Positions 17,827 through 26,270 of a stretch of DNA of 64,000 nucleotides are shown in pieces. Location: positions 1,207,952-1,271,951 of the forward strand of contig NZ_LT984895.1 of NCBI RefSeq assembly GCF_900258505.1. The letters are read 5' to 3'. Positions within the stretch are counted from its first letter, which is position 1; the number at the start of each line of letters is the position of its first letter. Position numbers and translations under genes: made by a program. The stretch comes from Brachybacterium timonense (GTDB lineage: Bacteria; Actinomycetota; Actinomycetes; Actinomycetales; Dermabacteraceae). Under the pieces are notes generated by a model. It was not told where the DNA came from and made no database searches. It saw nothing but the letters and a program-made list of their open reading frames with translations.

Positions 17827-17874
17827 CCCGCCGCGCACAGCCTGAACGGCGGTCCCGCCGCGCACAGACTGAAC
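17827..17874. repeat. Two tandem 21-bp near-identical units, 27-bp period
   Basis: A unit starting CCCGCCGCGCACAG occurs at 17827-17847 and again at 17854-17874 with one mismatch. It lies in the gap between two convergent genes, and related fragments flank both copies. It is probably local slippage; no function is evident. Confidence 0.6.
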
Positions 17875-17920
17875 CGGGATTCCGCCGGTGACATGGGCCT
17901 GCCGGTCGGGCCAGCACCGT

Positions 17921-18238
17921 TCAGGTGACCGGGCGGTGTCCCACCTCGTCCAGGGCGTGCATGGCGCGCCGCGACGCATCGAGGGGACCAGCCGCCTCAC
18001 TCACGGCGGCACGTCCAGCGTGGGGATGCACCACCACCCACCGTGACCGGCCCGCGCGGCGCATGCGGCCGATCTCGATACCCCGCCCGCCAGGCAGGGG
18101 GATCAGCAGCGCGCCACTGGGGCCCTGCTCGATGCGGCCAGCCAGCTCGGGGCGAGCGCGCACCAGCGCCGTATGGATGGCGTCGCGCTGTCGGCGGGTC
18201 TGCTCGGATGCCTGCGCCTCGGTGATGCTCTGCGACAT
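17921..18238 (-). CDS. Small hypothetical protein
   Basis: 105 residues, not recognised. The N-terminal half is helical and polar. The middle contains a basic patch (GRMRRAGRSRWVVV) and the whole is rich in Arg and Ala, without a signal peptide or membrane segment. GGAAGAGG about 8 nt before the ATG supports translation. Roughly 250 bp of non-coding sequence separate it from the divergent isoaspartyl peptidase gene, and I see no clear operator or RNA there. Confidence 0.55.
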   Translation of the reverse strand: MSQSITEAQASEQTRRQRDAIHTALVRARPELAGRIEQGPSGALLIPLPGGRGIEIGRMRRAGRSRWVVVHPHAGRAAVSEAAGPLDASRRAMHALDEVGHRPVT

Positions 18239-18491
18239 GTAGATGGCCTCTTCCCGATCATCGTCGTGCCTGGCGCCACGTCTTCCTGCGCCATTGTCGG
18301 GAGGCTAGGTGAGGGGTCCGACGAACGACACGCCCGGGGCTCCGGTGTGATCCGGCGTAGCCGAGGCGACATGGCGCAGGTTTCGCCAGAGTGTGAACAG
18401 CGCGGTCGCTCATCTGGGATCCTGGAGCACACCACCGCCCATCCTGCGCCCGAGGGGATCACCCGAGGCTGCGCCCAGATCAGGAGCCGAT

Positions 18492-19436
18492 ATGCAGCAC
18501 GCTGAGGAGAACGTCGCCCCACCGCGAGAGACCACCTGCTGGACAGCGTCGGCGGCAGGCCCAGCACTTGTCATCCATGGCGGTGCCGGCGGGCGGATTC
18601 GAGAGTTTCAGAACCTGCCCGAGGGCACCTTCGAGCAGGCCTTGCGCGCCTCATATGAGGCGGGCGCAGACGTGCTCCGCGACGGTGGCAGCGCGCTCGA
18701 TGCCGTGTGCGCGGCCGTCGCCGTGATGGAAGATGACCCGCTGTTCAATGCGGGACGCGGCGCGGCCCTGACCGCTGATGGTCGTGCCGAGCTCGATGCC
18801 TCGGTGATGGCAGGCGGGCTTGCGGGCGCGGTGGCGGGCAGCCGCCACGCGCGTCATCCCGTGTTCGCTGCCCGCGCCGTCATGGAACGCACAGGGCATG
18901 TCCTCATCGCGCAGCCCGCGGTGGAGACCCTGACGGACTGGGATCTGGAGACCGTTGAGCCCGACTGGTTCGTCACGCTCGAGCGCAGCGCTCAGCTCGA
19001 ACGAGTCGTGGCTCGACGCGAGGCCACGAACCAGCACGGCACCGTCGGCGCCGTCGCGCGTGATGCGCAGGGTCGCCTCGCGGCAGCCACCTCGACGGGT
19101 GGCACATGCGGACAGTGGACCGGACGCATCGGCGACACCCCGGTGATCGGTGCCGGAACCTATGCGCGTGACGGCCTCGCTGCGGTCTCCTGCACCGGGC
19201 ACGGCGAGGCATTCCTGCGGGGCGTGGTGGCCCATGATGTCGTCGCGCGTCTGCGCTACACCGACGCAGACCTGCGCGGTGCCGTGCTCGACACGATCGA
19301 GGAGTCACTCACTGCGCACGATGCCAGCGGCGGCATCATCGCCGTCGGCGCCGATGGCAGCCTTGTCGTCGCCTACAACTCCGCCATGATGCTCGCCGCG
19401 ATGCCCGACGGCGCGGACCTGCGACTGATGGCCTGA
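18492..19436 (+). CDS. Isoaspartyl peptidase / plant-type L-asparaginase (Ntn hydrolase)
   Basis: 314 residues, the normal size of the type 2 asparaginase/isoaspartyl peptidase precursor. The segment starts ALVIHGGAGG, has the FNAGRGAALTADG loop, and carries the autoprocessing site with the nucleophilic threonine in HGTVGAVARD, followed by ATSTGGTCGQWTGRIGDTP. It self-cleaves into two subunits and hydrolyses isoaspartyl dipeptides or asparagine. ATG 18492 is preferred since AGGAG ends 5 nt upstream; the longer reading begins in non-coding sequence. It converges on the TRAP permease gene with 3 bp between stops. Confidence 0.92.
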   Translation: MQHAEENVAPPRETTCWTASAAGPALVIHGGAGGRIREFQNLPEGTFEQALRASYEAGADVLRDGGSALDAVCAAVAVMEDDPLFNAGRGAALTADGRAELDASVMAGGLAGAVAGSRHARHPVFAARAVMERTGHVLIAQPAVETLTDWDLETVEPDWFVTLERSAQLERVVARREATNQHGTVGAVARDAQGRLAAATSTGGTCGQWTGRIGDTPVIGAGTYARDGLAAVSCTGHGEAFLRGVVAHDVVARLRYTDADLRGAVLDTIEESLTAHDASGGIIAVGADGSLVVAYNSAMMLAAMPDGADLRLMA

Positions 19437-19439
19437 CTC

Positions 19440-21455
19440 TCAGACGCGCGCGGCGGAACCGTCCGCTGGGGCCTCAGTAGCGGCGCCGTCGCCCCCGTGG
19501 CGGCGGCGGATCACCTGGACCACGACCACCACTGCGGCGATCGCTATACCGATCAGCGACACCCACAACACGGGAACAACCATCATCACGCCGCTGACCA
19601 TCAGCAGTACGACCTCCAGCACGGTGGTGCGTGTGACCAGGTAGCCGGCGAGCGCCGCCGCGATCGCTGTCATTCCGAGGATGAGCGTCACGAGGGCATG
19701 GAGAAGGTCCGTCACGGGGCCTTCGAGTAGTAGCGCCGGTTCGAGTACGAACACGAAGGGGATGAGGAACCCGGCGATCGCCAGGCGCAGCGCGGTCACA
19801 CCGGTGCGCAGCGGATTCGAGTTCGCGATGCCGGAGCCGGCGTAGGCGGCCAGACACACTGGCGGGGTGATGTCGGCGAGAATCCCGAAGAAGAACACGA
19901 ACATGTGCGCCGCAATGAGCGGCACCTCGAAGTTGTTGTACAGGATCGGCGCCGCCACCGTGGCCGTCACAACGTAGTTGGCGGTGGTGGGCAGGCCCAT
20001 GCCCAGGATCAGGCACGAGATCATCGTGAGCAGCAGAACCAGCAGGAAGTTATCGCCCGCGAGAGACACCACCGCATCGCCCAGGCGGCCACCGAGCCCC
20101 GTCCGGGTGACGGTACCGGCCACGATGCCTGCGGTTGCGCAGGCGGCGACTACCGGCAACGCGGTGCGTGCGCCCTCCTCGAGCAGCTCCAGGATTCCGC
20201 GCGGGGAGAGTCGGGTGGACTTGCGCACGAAGCTAAGAACGAACGCCACGGCAATGCCCCACAGTGCCGCTCGTGCCGGCGAGAAACCGGTGAGCATCAT
20301 GGAGACGATCACCACGAGCGGCAGGATCAGGTCGATGCGGGTGAGCAGCGAGCGCAGGCTCGGCAGCTGGGAGAGCGGGATGCCTTTGATGCCGGTGCGT
20401 TTAGCCTCGAAGTGGATCGACAGCATCGTGCCGCCGAAGTACAGCACCGCTGGGATGATCGCGATGATGATGATCTCGTTGTACGGGATGCCGGTGTACT
20501 CGGCCATGATGAAGGCTGCGGCACCCATGATGGGCGGCATGAGCTGACCACCGGTCGAGGCCGTCGCCTCCGTAGCCGCCGCGACGCGCGGCTTGAAACC
20601 GGACTTCTTCATCAGCGGAATCGTGAAGGATCCCGAGGCCACGGTGTTCGCCACCGACGAGCCGGAGATCATGCCCTGCAGGCCGCTCGCCACAACCGCT
20701 GCTTTTGCTGGCCCGCCGGTGAGCCAGCCCGCTGCCTTGAAGGCGAGGTCGTTGAAGTACATGCCGATGTTCGTCTTGACGAGCACGACAGCGAACAGCA
20801 GGAAGAGGAAGATGAAGGTCGAGGACACCTGGATCGGGGTGCCGAAAATGCCGGAGCGGGCCGTCAGGTATGTGCCCACGACGTAGTTCTTCCAGGTCAG
20901 TCCCGCACCGAAGATGGAGTAGGCGATCGCTGCGAGCGCAATGAGCACGATCGGCAGGCCCACGCAGCGGCGGGTTGCCTCCAGCACTAGCAGGATGCCG
21001 AGCGCCGCCATGATGTAGTCCATGGTGCTGTAGCCCATGATCCGCACCAGGTTGCTGGCCAGGTAGTCGTAGTTGAAGACGACGTACAGGTTCGTCGTCA
21101 GCGCGAGAGCGGAGAGCACGAGGTCGTACCACGGCACACCTCGTCGAGTCGGGTCGATCCGCTTCGAGGCCGGGTACAGAAGAAAGATGATGGAGATGGC
21201 GCCCGCCAGGTGGACGGCACCCTGGATCAGCGTGGTCCTCGCGCCGAAAATGCCCGTGTACAGATGGAACACGGTCAGGGCGATGGACAGCCCGGCGATC
21301 ACCCAGCCGATCTTGCCCGGGTTGGTGCGGAACCTGCTGGCAGTGTCGTGCTCTCGGAGAACGTCGTCGGCCTTCGCATCCATCACGCCGGCCTCGGGAA
21401 TGCTCCCGAGGCCGGCGGTGGAGGAGGCTGCGCTCTCTCGCGCGGCGTCATTCAT
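19440..21455 (-). CDS. TRAP transporter permease, TAXI type (fused small and large subunits)
   Basis: 671 residues with many transmembrane helices. It corresponds to the fused 4TM-12TM permease that works with TAXI binding proteins. The core contains the repeated glycine-rich segments typical of TRAP large subunits (GLQGMISGSSVANTVASG, TGGQLMPPIMGAAAFIMAEY, LGMGLPTTANYVV). It drives ion-coupled uptake, probably of a small organic acid or amino acid such as glutamate, but the substrate is not readable. ATG 21455 is chosen because it starts one base after the binding-protein stop; the longer frame overlaps that gene. The neighbouring isoaspartyl peptidase releases aspartate, so an acidic substrate is an attractive but unproven idea. 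Confidence 0.92.
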   Translation of the reverse strand: MNDAARESAASSTAGLGSIPEAGVMDAKADDVLREHDTASRFRTNPGKIGWVIAGLSIALTVFHLYTGIFGARTTLIQGAVHLAGAISIIFLLYPASKRIDPTRRGVPWYDLVLSALALTTNLYVVFNYDYLASNLVRIMGYSTMDYIMAALGILLVLEATRRCVGLPIVLIALAAIAYSIFGAGLTWKNYVVGTYLTARSGIFGTPIQVSSTFIFLFLLFAVVLVKTNIGMYFNDLAFKAAGWLTGGPAKAAVVASGLQGMISGSSVANTVASGSFTIPLMKKSGFKPRVAAATEATASTGGQLMPPIMGAAAFIMAEYTGIPYNEIIIIAIIPAVLYFGGTMLSIHFEAKRTGIKGIPLSQLPSLRSLLTRIDLILPLVVIVSMMLTGFSPARAALWGIAVAFVLSFVRKSTRLSPRGILELLEEGARTALPVVAACATAGIVAGTVTRTGLGGRLGDAVVSLAGDNFLLVLLLTMISCLILGMGLPTTANYVVTATVAAPILYNNFEVPLIAAHMFVFFFGILADITPPVCLAAYAGSGIANSNPLRTGVTALRLAIAGFLIPFVFVLEPALLLEGPVTDLLHALVTLILGMTAIAAALAGYLVTRTTVLEVVLLMVSGVMMVVPVLWVSLIGIAIAAVVVVVQVIRRRHGGDGAATEAPADGSAARV

Positions 21456-21456
21456 G

Positions 21457-22446
21457 TCAGATGAGACCCTGTTCCTTGTAGTACTTCTCTGCTCCGGGGT
21501 GGAACGGAACGTCACCCTGCCCGAAGAGGGCGTAGTCGTGACTGATCAGCTCGCCCTGCGGCAGCGTGATCTTGTCGGTGTTCTCGAAGGTCGCCTTCGT
21601 GATCGCGTACCCGGTCTCTTCGTCGATCTGGTCGAGCGAGGCGATCAGGGCGGCCGCGACAGACAGCGTGATCACCGGCTCAGTGAGGAAGTCGTAAGCA
21701 TCCTGCGGGATCTCGTACGCATCGAAGAGCGTCTTGCCGGCGATCTCATCAGCCTTGGCCTTGTCCAGGCCCACCAGCGTCACGTCATTGGTTGCCGCGA
21801 TATCGCCCAGGGACCCGGTGGGCGTGCCCACCACGAAGATGGAGGCGTCGATGTTGCCGTCGCGCAGGAGGTCCAGGGAGCTGCCGAACTCCTGCTCGAA
21901 GGGCTCGTAGTCACCGCTTTCGATGCCGTAGCCGCTCAGGATCGCATCGGAGACAGCGCGGGTGCCGGAGCCGACGTCACCGACGGCGATCTTCTTGCCC
22001 TTGAGGTCATCGACGGTCTCGATGCCCTTGCCGGCGAGCGTGACGATGTGTGCGGCCTCCGGGTAGAGCGCGGCGACCCACCCGATCTTGTCGACCTTGG
22101 CGCCCTCGAACTCGCCCTCGCCGGCAACAGCCTGCGATGCGGTGTCTGACTGCGAGATGCCCAGCTGCCAGTTCCCCTGCTGGATCTGACCGATGTTGTC
22201 CACGGAGGCGCCGGAGTCGGTGTAGGTGACCTTGAGCCCCTCGACGTTCTCCTCGTAGATGGCGGCGAGCTCACCACCGAGCGGGTAGTAGGTGCCGCCG
22301 GTGCCGCCGGTGCCGAAGGTCAGGTCCTTGGTCGGGGTGCCGGCAGCTCCGCCATCACCGCCGGCGCCGTCACGGCTGCAGGCGGACAGTGCCGCGATAG
22401 CGGCCAGCGGGCTGAGAGCGACAATGCTGCGTCGTGCGATTCGCAT
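21457..22446 (-). CDS. TAXI family TRAP transporter solute-binding lipoprotein
   Basis: 329 residues. A lipoprotein signal (MRIARRS, hydrophobic core, lipobox LSAC) is followed by the TAXI signature FGTGGTGGTYYPLGG and SQSDTASQAV. The mature protein is tethered outside the membrane and hands ligand to the permease encoded next. ATG 22446 has GAGGAGG 6 nt upstream and gives a normal lipoprotein signal. A second in-frame ATG at 22560, also with a GAGGAGG, would add 38 Arg/Pro-rich residues and spoil the signal peptide, so it is less likely. Confidence 0.9.
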   Translation of the reverse strand: MRIARRSIVALSPLAAIAALSACSRDGAGGDGGAAGTPTKDLTFGTGGTGGTYYPLGGELAAIYEENVEGLKVTYTDSGASVDNIGQIQQGNWQLGISQSDTASQAVAGEGEFEGAKVDKIGWVAALYPEAAHIVTLAGKGIETVDDLKGKKIAVGDVGSGTRAVSDAILSGYGIESGDYEPFEQEFGSSLDLLRDGNIDASIFVVGTPTGSLGDIAATNDVTLVGLDKAKADEIAGKTLFDAYEIPQDAYDFLTEPVITLSVAAALIASLDQIDEETGYAITKATFENTDKITLPQGELISHDYALFGQGDVPFHPGAEKYYKEQGLI

Positions 22447-22571
22447 GAGGATCCTCCTCGTCGTTGTGGAGCGCACTCGCCGTCGACGGGGAGGGGGAGC
22501 CGGGTGGCGTGGCGCTCCACTGCATCGTGAGGCGTCCCCAGGTCGAGTGGCGTCCGGCATCGGACCTCCTC

Positions 22572-22599
22572 ACTGTAAGAGCTCCCACCGGCTTGTCGA
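22572..22599 (-). promoter_or_regulatory. Predicted promoter of the TAXI-TRAP operon
   Basis: On the minus strand TCGACA (plus 22594-22599) and TACAGT (plus 22572-22577) are separated by 16 bp, a good sigma-70-like match. Transcription would start near 22565 and give a leader of roughly 120 nt to the ATG at 22446. Confidence 0.5.
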
Positions 22600-22677
22600 G
22601 CTTTTCGCCGCATCACGGACTCCTCTGAGACACGATTGCAACCTTCTGTCCGGCGCATCACACCGGGCATCCGGCTT

Positions 22678-23577
22678 TCAGGCGTCCCGACGCTGCCTGA
22701 GCGCTTCATAGAGGACCACGGTCCCGGCAGCGGCCGCATTCAGCGACGAGGCGGACCCGCCCATGGGGATCGACGCGATCAGGTCACAGGCGTCGCGCCA
22801 TCGCGCGCTCATCCCGCGGGTCTCATTGCCGATCACCACCACGGCCGGGTTGCGCAGCGGAGCATCCGGGAGCAGCACGTCGCCGTGCTCGTCGGTGCCG
22901 ATCACCCGCAGCGCCGGGGCGGCGCCGTGCTGTGGTCGCGCCCAGTCGAGCACCGCGTCAGGTCCATCGACCTGCACAATCGGGACGGAGAACACGGAGC
23001 CTGTGCTGGCCCGCACCGCGGCCGGATCCCATGGGTCGGCGCTGTGCCCGCTGATCACGAGGGCTGCGGCCCCGAGCGCATCAGCGGAGCGGGCGAGCGA
23101 GCCGAGGTTGCCGGGGGAGGAGGGGCGGTCGAAGACGAGCACGGGCCCGGCCTCGCGCGAGAGGTTCACGAGGTTGTGCCGAGGGATCTCCACGATGGCC
23201 AGCAGTTCGGGCGGTCCGTCCGTGCGTTCGCCGAGTTCGGCCATGAGCTCGGGGGCGACCTGCACGACGGGCGCGGGCGGTGCGCTCACCAGGTCGCGGG
23301 CCCAGGTGGACAGGTGCTCTCGCTCGTCCACGAGCAGGGTGCGCACCCGGTGTCCGTGCTGGATCGCCAGCGTGATCGGACGCACGCCCTGCACGAGCAT
23401 CTCGCCAGCGCGGTGACGTTTCGTGCGGTTGGTGAGCAGCGTCTGCCAGTGCTGGAACGTCGCGTTGCGGCGCTGCACACGGGCGGGCGGCACCGAGCTT
23501 GGCGTCGCGCTGCGTGCGTGCGAGCGGCTGGTGCGTGACCCGTTCGTCGGCGCGGGGCGGGGGCGGGATCGTGGCAT
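22678..23577 (-). CDS. TrmH/SpoU family RNA 2'-O-methyltransferase
   Basis: 299 residues. A basic N-terminal tail and substrate-binding region (QHWQTLLTNRTKRHRAGEMLVQG) precede the SPOUT domain with the family motifs PSSPGNLGSLARSADALG, VVIGNETRGMS and IPMGGSASSLNAAAAGTVVLYE. It should transfer a methyl from S-adenosylmethionine to a ribose in rRNA or tRNA; the exact site is unknown. TATCGT lies 6 nt before the ATG (plus 23584-23589) and there is no Shine-Dalgarno, so translation is probably leaderless. An upstream in-frame ATG at 23616 is less likely. Confidence 0.9.
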   Translation of the reverse strand: MPRSRPRPAPTNGSRTSRSHARSATPSSVPPARVQRRNATFQHWQTLLTNRTKRHRAGEMLVQGVRPITLAIQHGHRVRTLLVDEREHLSTWARDLVSAPPAPVVQVAPELMAELGERTDGPPELLAIVEIPRHNLVNLSREAGPVLVFDRPSSPGNLGSLARSADALGAAALVISGHSADPWDPAAVRASTGSVFSVPIVQVDGPDAVLDWARPQHGAAPALRVIGTDEHGDVLLPDAPLRNPAVVVIGNETRGMSARWRDACDLIASIPMGGSASSLNAAAAGTVVLYEALRQRRDA

Positions 23578-23637
23578 GGCCGGACGATACCGCGCGGCAG
23601 TCAGGCGCCGGCGCACTCACATGGCGCTCGCAGTCGA

Positions 23638-24333
23638 TCACTCCGCCTCCGCTGCTGTTCTGGCCAGCTCGCCCAGGGCAGTCGCGTCGGCGCCGTCGAG
23701 AAAGAGCGGCCCGGTGAGATACCGCTGCACGGCTGGGCCGACGAACTGGACGACGTCATCGGTCGACAGACTTGCGAGCGGCTCGAGTCGCAGGAGATGA
23801 CGGGTGATCAGCAGGCCAGCCATCTGGCTGCTCACGAGCGAGGCGCGCAGTTCGCGTTCTGGTTCTGGTGCATCGAGCTCGGCTGCGATCCGAGGTAACA
23901 GCGCACGCGTCACAAAGCGATTCACGACCTCGCTGTGGCTGCCCAGGCTACGGCGAACCGCAGCGAACAATGCGGGCCCGGCGGGTGACGTCCACACGGC
24001 TTCGGCGGCCCGCACCATCGCGCACCCCCACTCAGAGGGACCGTCCGCCGTGATCGTGCGGGCGATCTGATCGGGGCGGATGGTCTGCTCGAGCACGGTG
24101 CTGAACAGATCCTCCTTCGTGCCGAAATAGTGATGCACCAGCGCGGGATCGACGTCGGCAGCTCGAGCGATGGCGCGGACGCTCACCTGATCCACGGATC
24201 GCTGCGCGAACAGGTCGGCCGCTGTTCTGAGAATCCGTTCGCGGGTGCGCTCAGCCTTGCCCTTGCGCTCAGCTGTTGCCTGTGGCTCTGCTGGGCTGCG
24301 GCGCTCGGACTGGCTGCGGCGTGCGGGCGTCAT
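23638..24333 (-). CDS. TetR family transcriptional regulator of the adjacent ABC exporter
   Basis: 231 residues. After a basic tail, an N-terminal helix-turn-helix (about residues 30-75: RILRTAADLFAQRSVDQVSVRAIARAADVDPALVHHYFGTKEDLF) is followed by a ligand-binding helical domain. It is the third gene of an ATPase-permease-regulator operon, its ATG overlapping the permease stop by 4 bp. It therefore likely represses that operon by binding the tandem palindromes at 25847-25878 and is relieved by a compound the exporter removes. The regulator-operator match is inferred from position and symmetry. Confidence 0.88.
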   Translation of the reverse strand: MTPARRSQSERRSPAEPQATAERKGKAERTRERILRTAADLFAQRSVDQVSVRAIARAADVDPALVHHYFGTKEDLFSTVLEQTIRPDQIARTITADGPSEWGCAMVRAAEAVWTSPAGPALFAAVRRSLGSHSEVVNRFVTRALLPRIAAELDAPEPERELRASLVSSQMAGLLITRHLLRLEPLASLSTDDVVQFVGPAVQRYLTGPLFLDGADATALGELARTAAEAE

Positions 24334-25136
24334 CGGGTGCGGCGCCGCATGGATGCCGCGGCGAGGATCAGAGCTGCCAGGGTAATGGCGGTCAGGCCAG
24401 CGAGGTGCCACCACGAGTCGGTCGAGAGCTCGGGCTCCTCAACCACATCAGTGACCACGGCGACTGCCCAGGTCATAGGCAGCCAGTTCGCGATGTGCTC
24501 AAGCAGCGCTGGCATGGCCGTCGTTGGGACCAGTAGCCCGCACAGGAAGATCTGCGGGCCGACGAAAAGGGGCATGAACTGCACGGCCTGGAACTCGGTT
24601 CGCGCGAAGGCGCTCGCGAGCAGTCCGAAGGCCACGCCGAACACTGCGTCGAGCACGGCAGTGAGCAGCAGCACCCAGACGGGGCCCGCCAGTGGCACGT
24701 CCATCGGCCCGAGCACGAGGGCGCCCAGGATGAGCGCCTGAAGACTCGCGAGAACGCCGAACACCATGGCGTAGGAGCCGATGAGGTTGGTCTTCGACAG
24801 CGGTGTGGTGAGGATCCGCTCGAGGGTGCCGCTTGTGCGCTCGCGCAGCATGACCACACTGGTCACAATGAACATCAGCATCATCGGCAGCACGGCGAGC
24901 ATCGTCGGACCGATGCGGTCGAAGGCGGGTGAGTGCCCGGGCGGCGTCGGAGCGTCAACGAACACGTAGTAGAGCAGAATCAGCAGAAGTGCGGGCACGA
25001 CCAGCACGAGTGCGACCGTGCGCGGATCACCTCGAAGCTGCGCGGCGATTCGCAGAACCGTGGTGAACGGGTAGAGGCGATGGTGCCTCCGCCGGGCGCC
25101 CCGATGCGTGCGGCTCTGAGTGGTCGCGGTACTCAT
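24330..25136 (-). CDS. ABC-2 type transporter permease
   Basis: 268 residues. A basic N-terminus and about six transmembrane helices are seen. The segment with MLRERTSGTLERILTTPLSKTNLIGSY is the typical ABC-2 cytoplasmic loop found in multidrug and antibiotic exporters of the DrrB/NodJ type. It forms the membrane channel for the ATPase encoded upstream, with ATGA overlaps at both ends. Substrate unknown; a TetR regulator in the operon points to export of a toxic or signalling compound. Confidence 0.88.
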   Translation of the reverse strand: MSTATTQSRTHRGARRRHHRLYPFTTVLRIAAQLRGDPRTVALVLVVPALLLILLYYVFVDAPTPPGHSPAFDRIGPTMLAVLPMMLMFIVTSVVMLRERTSGTLERILTTPLSKTNLIGSYAMVFGVLASLQALILGALVLGPMDVPLAGPVWVLLLTAVLDAVFGVAFGLLASAFARTEFQAVQFMPLFVGPQIFLCGLLVPTTAMPALLEHIANWLPMTWAVAVVTDVVEEPELSTDSWWHLAGLTAITLAALILAAASMRRRTR

Positions 25137-25870
25137 GCGGCCTCCTCTTGCGCGGAGATCAGGGCCATGAAGGCCTCCTCGGGATTCGGGGTGCGAGTGC
25201 GCTCCTGCAGCTCCCTGATCGGTGCATGGGCAAGGAGCTGGCCCTCGCGCATGAGCAGCACCGAGTCGCAGCGTGTGGCCTCATCCATGACGTGGCTGGA
25301 GATAAGCAACGTGGTGCCCGCCTGGGCGAGGGTGTGGAACGTGGTCCACAGCGATTCGCGCGTCAGAGGGTCCAGGCCCACTGTTGGTTCGTCGAGGACC
25401 AGAAGCTCCGGCTCGCCCACTAAAGCGCAGGCCAGCGACGCGCGGGAGGCCTGCCCGCCAGAGAGGTGATCCACCCGCTGGTCGGCATAGCCGGACAACT
25501 CCACCAGCTCGATGACGTGCTGGGCATGTGCGGGGCCACAACCCAGCAGCTTCGCCATGTGCGTCACGTTCGCGCGCACAGAGATATCGGGGTAGATGCT
25601 GAGCGACTGGCTCGTGTAGGCGACGCGGCGGCGCAGCTCGTGCGAGCCGGCGGGGAGCCCGAGTACGTCGACGGTACCGCCGCTGATCATCTGAGAGCCG
25701 ACGATCGTGCGGATGAGGGTGGTCTTCCCGCAGCCGGAAGGGCCGAGCAGGCCTGTGATCGTCCCGCGTTCCACGGTCACATCCAGGGCATGCAGCACCT
25801 CGGTGCGCCCACGTCGTACTCGCAGGGCGGAGGCGACCACCGCGGGTTCATCAGTTGATGAATTCGTCAT
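25133..25870 (-). CDS. ABC transporter ATP-binding protein (drug-export type)
   Basis: 245 residues with Walker A GPSGCGKTT, Q-loop YTSQSLSIYPDISVRAN, signature HLSGGQASRASLACAL, Walker B LLVLDEPTVGLD and the switch histidine in SSHVMDEA. It energises the ABC-2 permease encoded downstream. The ATG at 25870 is chosen because a -35/-10 pair places the transcription start at this codon, implying a leaderless message, and because the conserved domain begins soon after. The start codon sits inside the second of two tandem palindromes. Confidence 0.9.
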   Translation of the reverse strand: MTNSSTDEPAVVASALRVRRGRTEVLHALDVTVERGTITGLLGPSGCGKTTLIRTIVGSQMISGGTVDVLGLPAGSHELRRRVAYTSQSLSIYPDISVRANVTHMAKLLGCGPAHAQHVIELVELSGYADQRVDHLSGGQASRASLACALVGEPELLVLDEPTVGLDPLTRESLWTTFHTLAQAGTTLLISSHVMDEATRCDSVLLMREGQLLAHAPIRELQERTRTPNPEEAFMALISAQEEAA

Positions 25871-25878
25871 GTGATGAA
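25847..25878 (-). promoter_or_regulatory. Tandem 16-bp palindromic operators overlapping the start of the ABC exporter operon
   Basis: TTCATCAGTTGATGAA (25847-25862) is a palindrome with only its central GT unpaired. It is followed immediately by a second copy, TTCGTCATGTGATGAA (25863-25878), with one mismatch in the arm. The second copy contains the ATG of the ATPase gene. Binding of the co-encoded TetR protein here would block both transcription initiation and leaderless translation. Assignment to that TetR is inference. Confidence 0.7.
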
Positions 25879-25906
25879 CAGTAGAGTGTGAGTGGTGTGA
25901 GAGCAA
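25878..25906 (-). promoter_or_regulatory. Leaderless promoter of the TetR-controlled ABC exporter operon
   Basis: On the minus strand TTGCTC (plus 25901-25906), a 17-bp spacer and TACTGT (plus 25878-25883) are followed by 7 nt and the ATG at 25870. The predicted transcription start coincides with the A of the start codon. Confidence 0.65.
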
Positions 25907-25951
25907 GGTCGACGGATCGCATGGCGGTGAATGCCACGCCATGGCAAGCTC

Positions 25952-26251
25952 TCAGCGTCCGCGGGCCCGTCGAATGAGGACCGCGCGCCGGACCGCCGCA
26001 TCGATGAGGGCTACGGCCAACACCATCGGGATTGTCCACGCGTACGCCAGGGCGCCGGTCGCATCCAGGATGATGGCGAGCACGAGGAGAGCCACGGTGT
26101 CGATGAAGGCTGCGCTGCCCGCCCTGAGGTGGGCGACCTGCTCGAGTGAGCGACCGGAGAAGCGCCGCAGGTCGCGTCTGGTCATGAGTCTGTTGACCAA
26201 GGCCAGGATGCCCAGGAGCAGCATCGGGCCGACGATGAGCAGGGATTTCAT
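25952..26251 (-). CDS. Small two- or three-helix membrane protein
   Basis: 99 residues: an N-terminal transmembrane helix (KSLLIVGPMLLLGILALVNR), a polar basic linker (TRRDLRRFSGRS), two further hydrophobic helices and an Arg-rich C-terminal tail. The family is not recognised. TAGGCT sits 6 nt before the ATG (plus 26258-26263) with no Shine-Dalgarno, the leaderless layout seen at many genes here, which supports expression. It lies just after the DUF2200 pseudogene on the same strand. Confidence 0.6.
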   Translation of the reverse strand: MKSLLIVGPMLLLGILALVNRLMTRRDLRRFSGRSLEQVAHLRAGSAAFIDTVALLVLAIILDATGALAYAWTIPMVLAVALIDAAVRRAVLIRRARGR

Positions 26252-26270
26252 CCCGCCAGCCTATGCGGCG

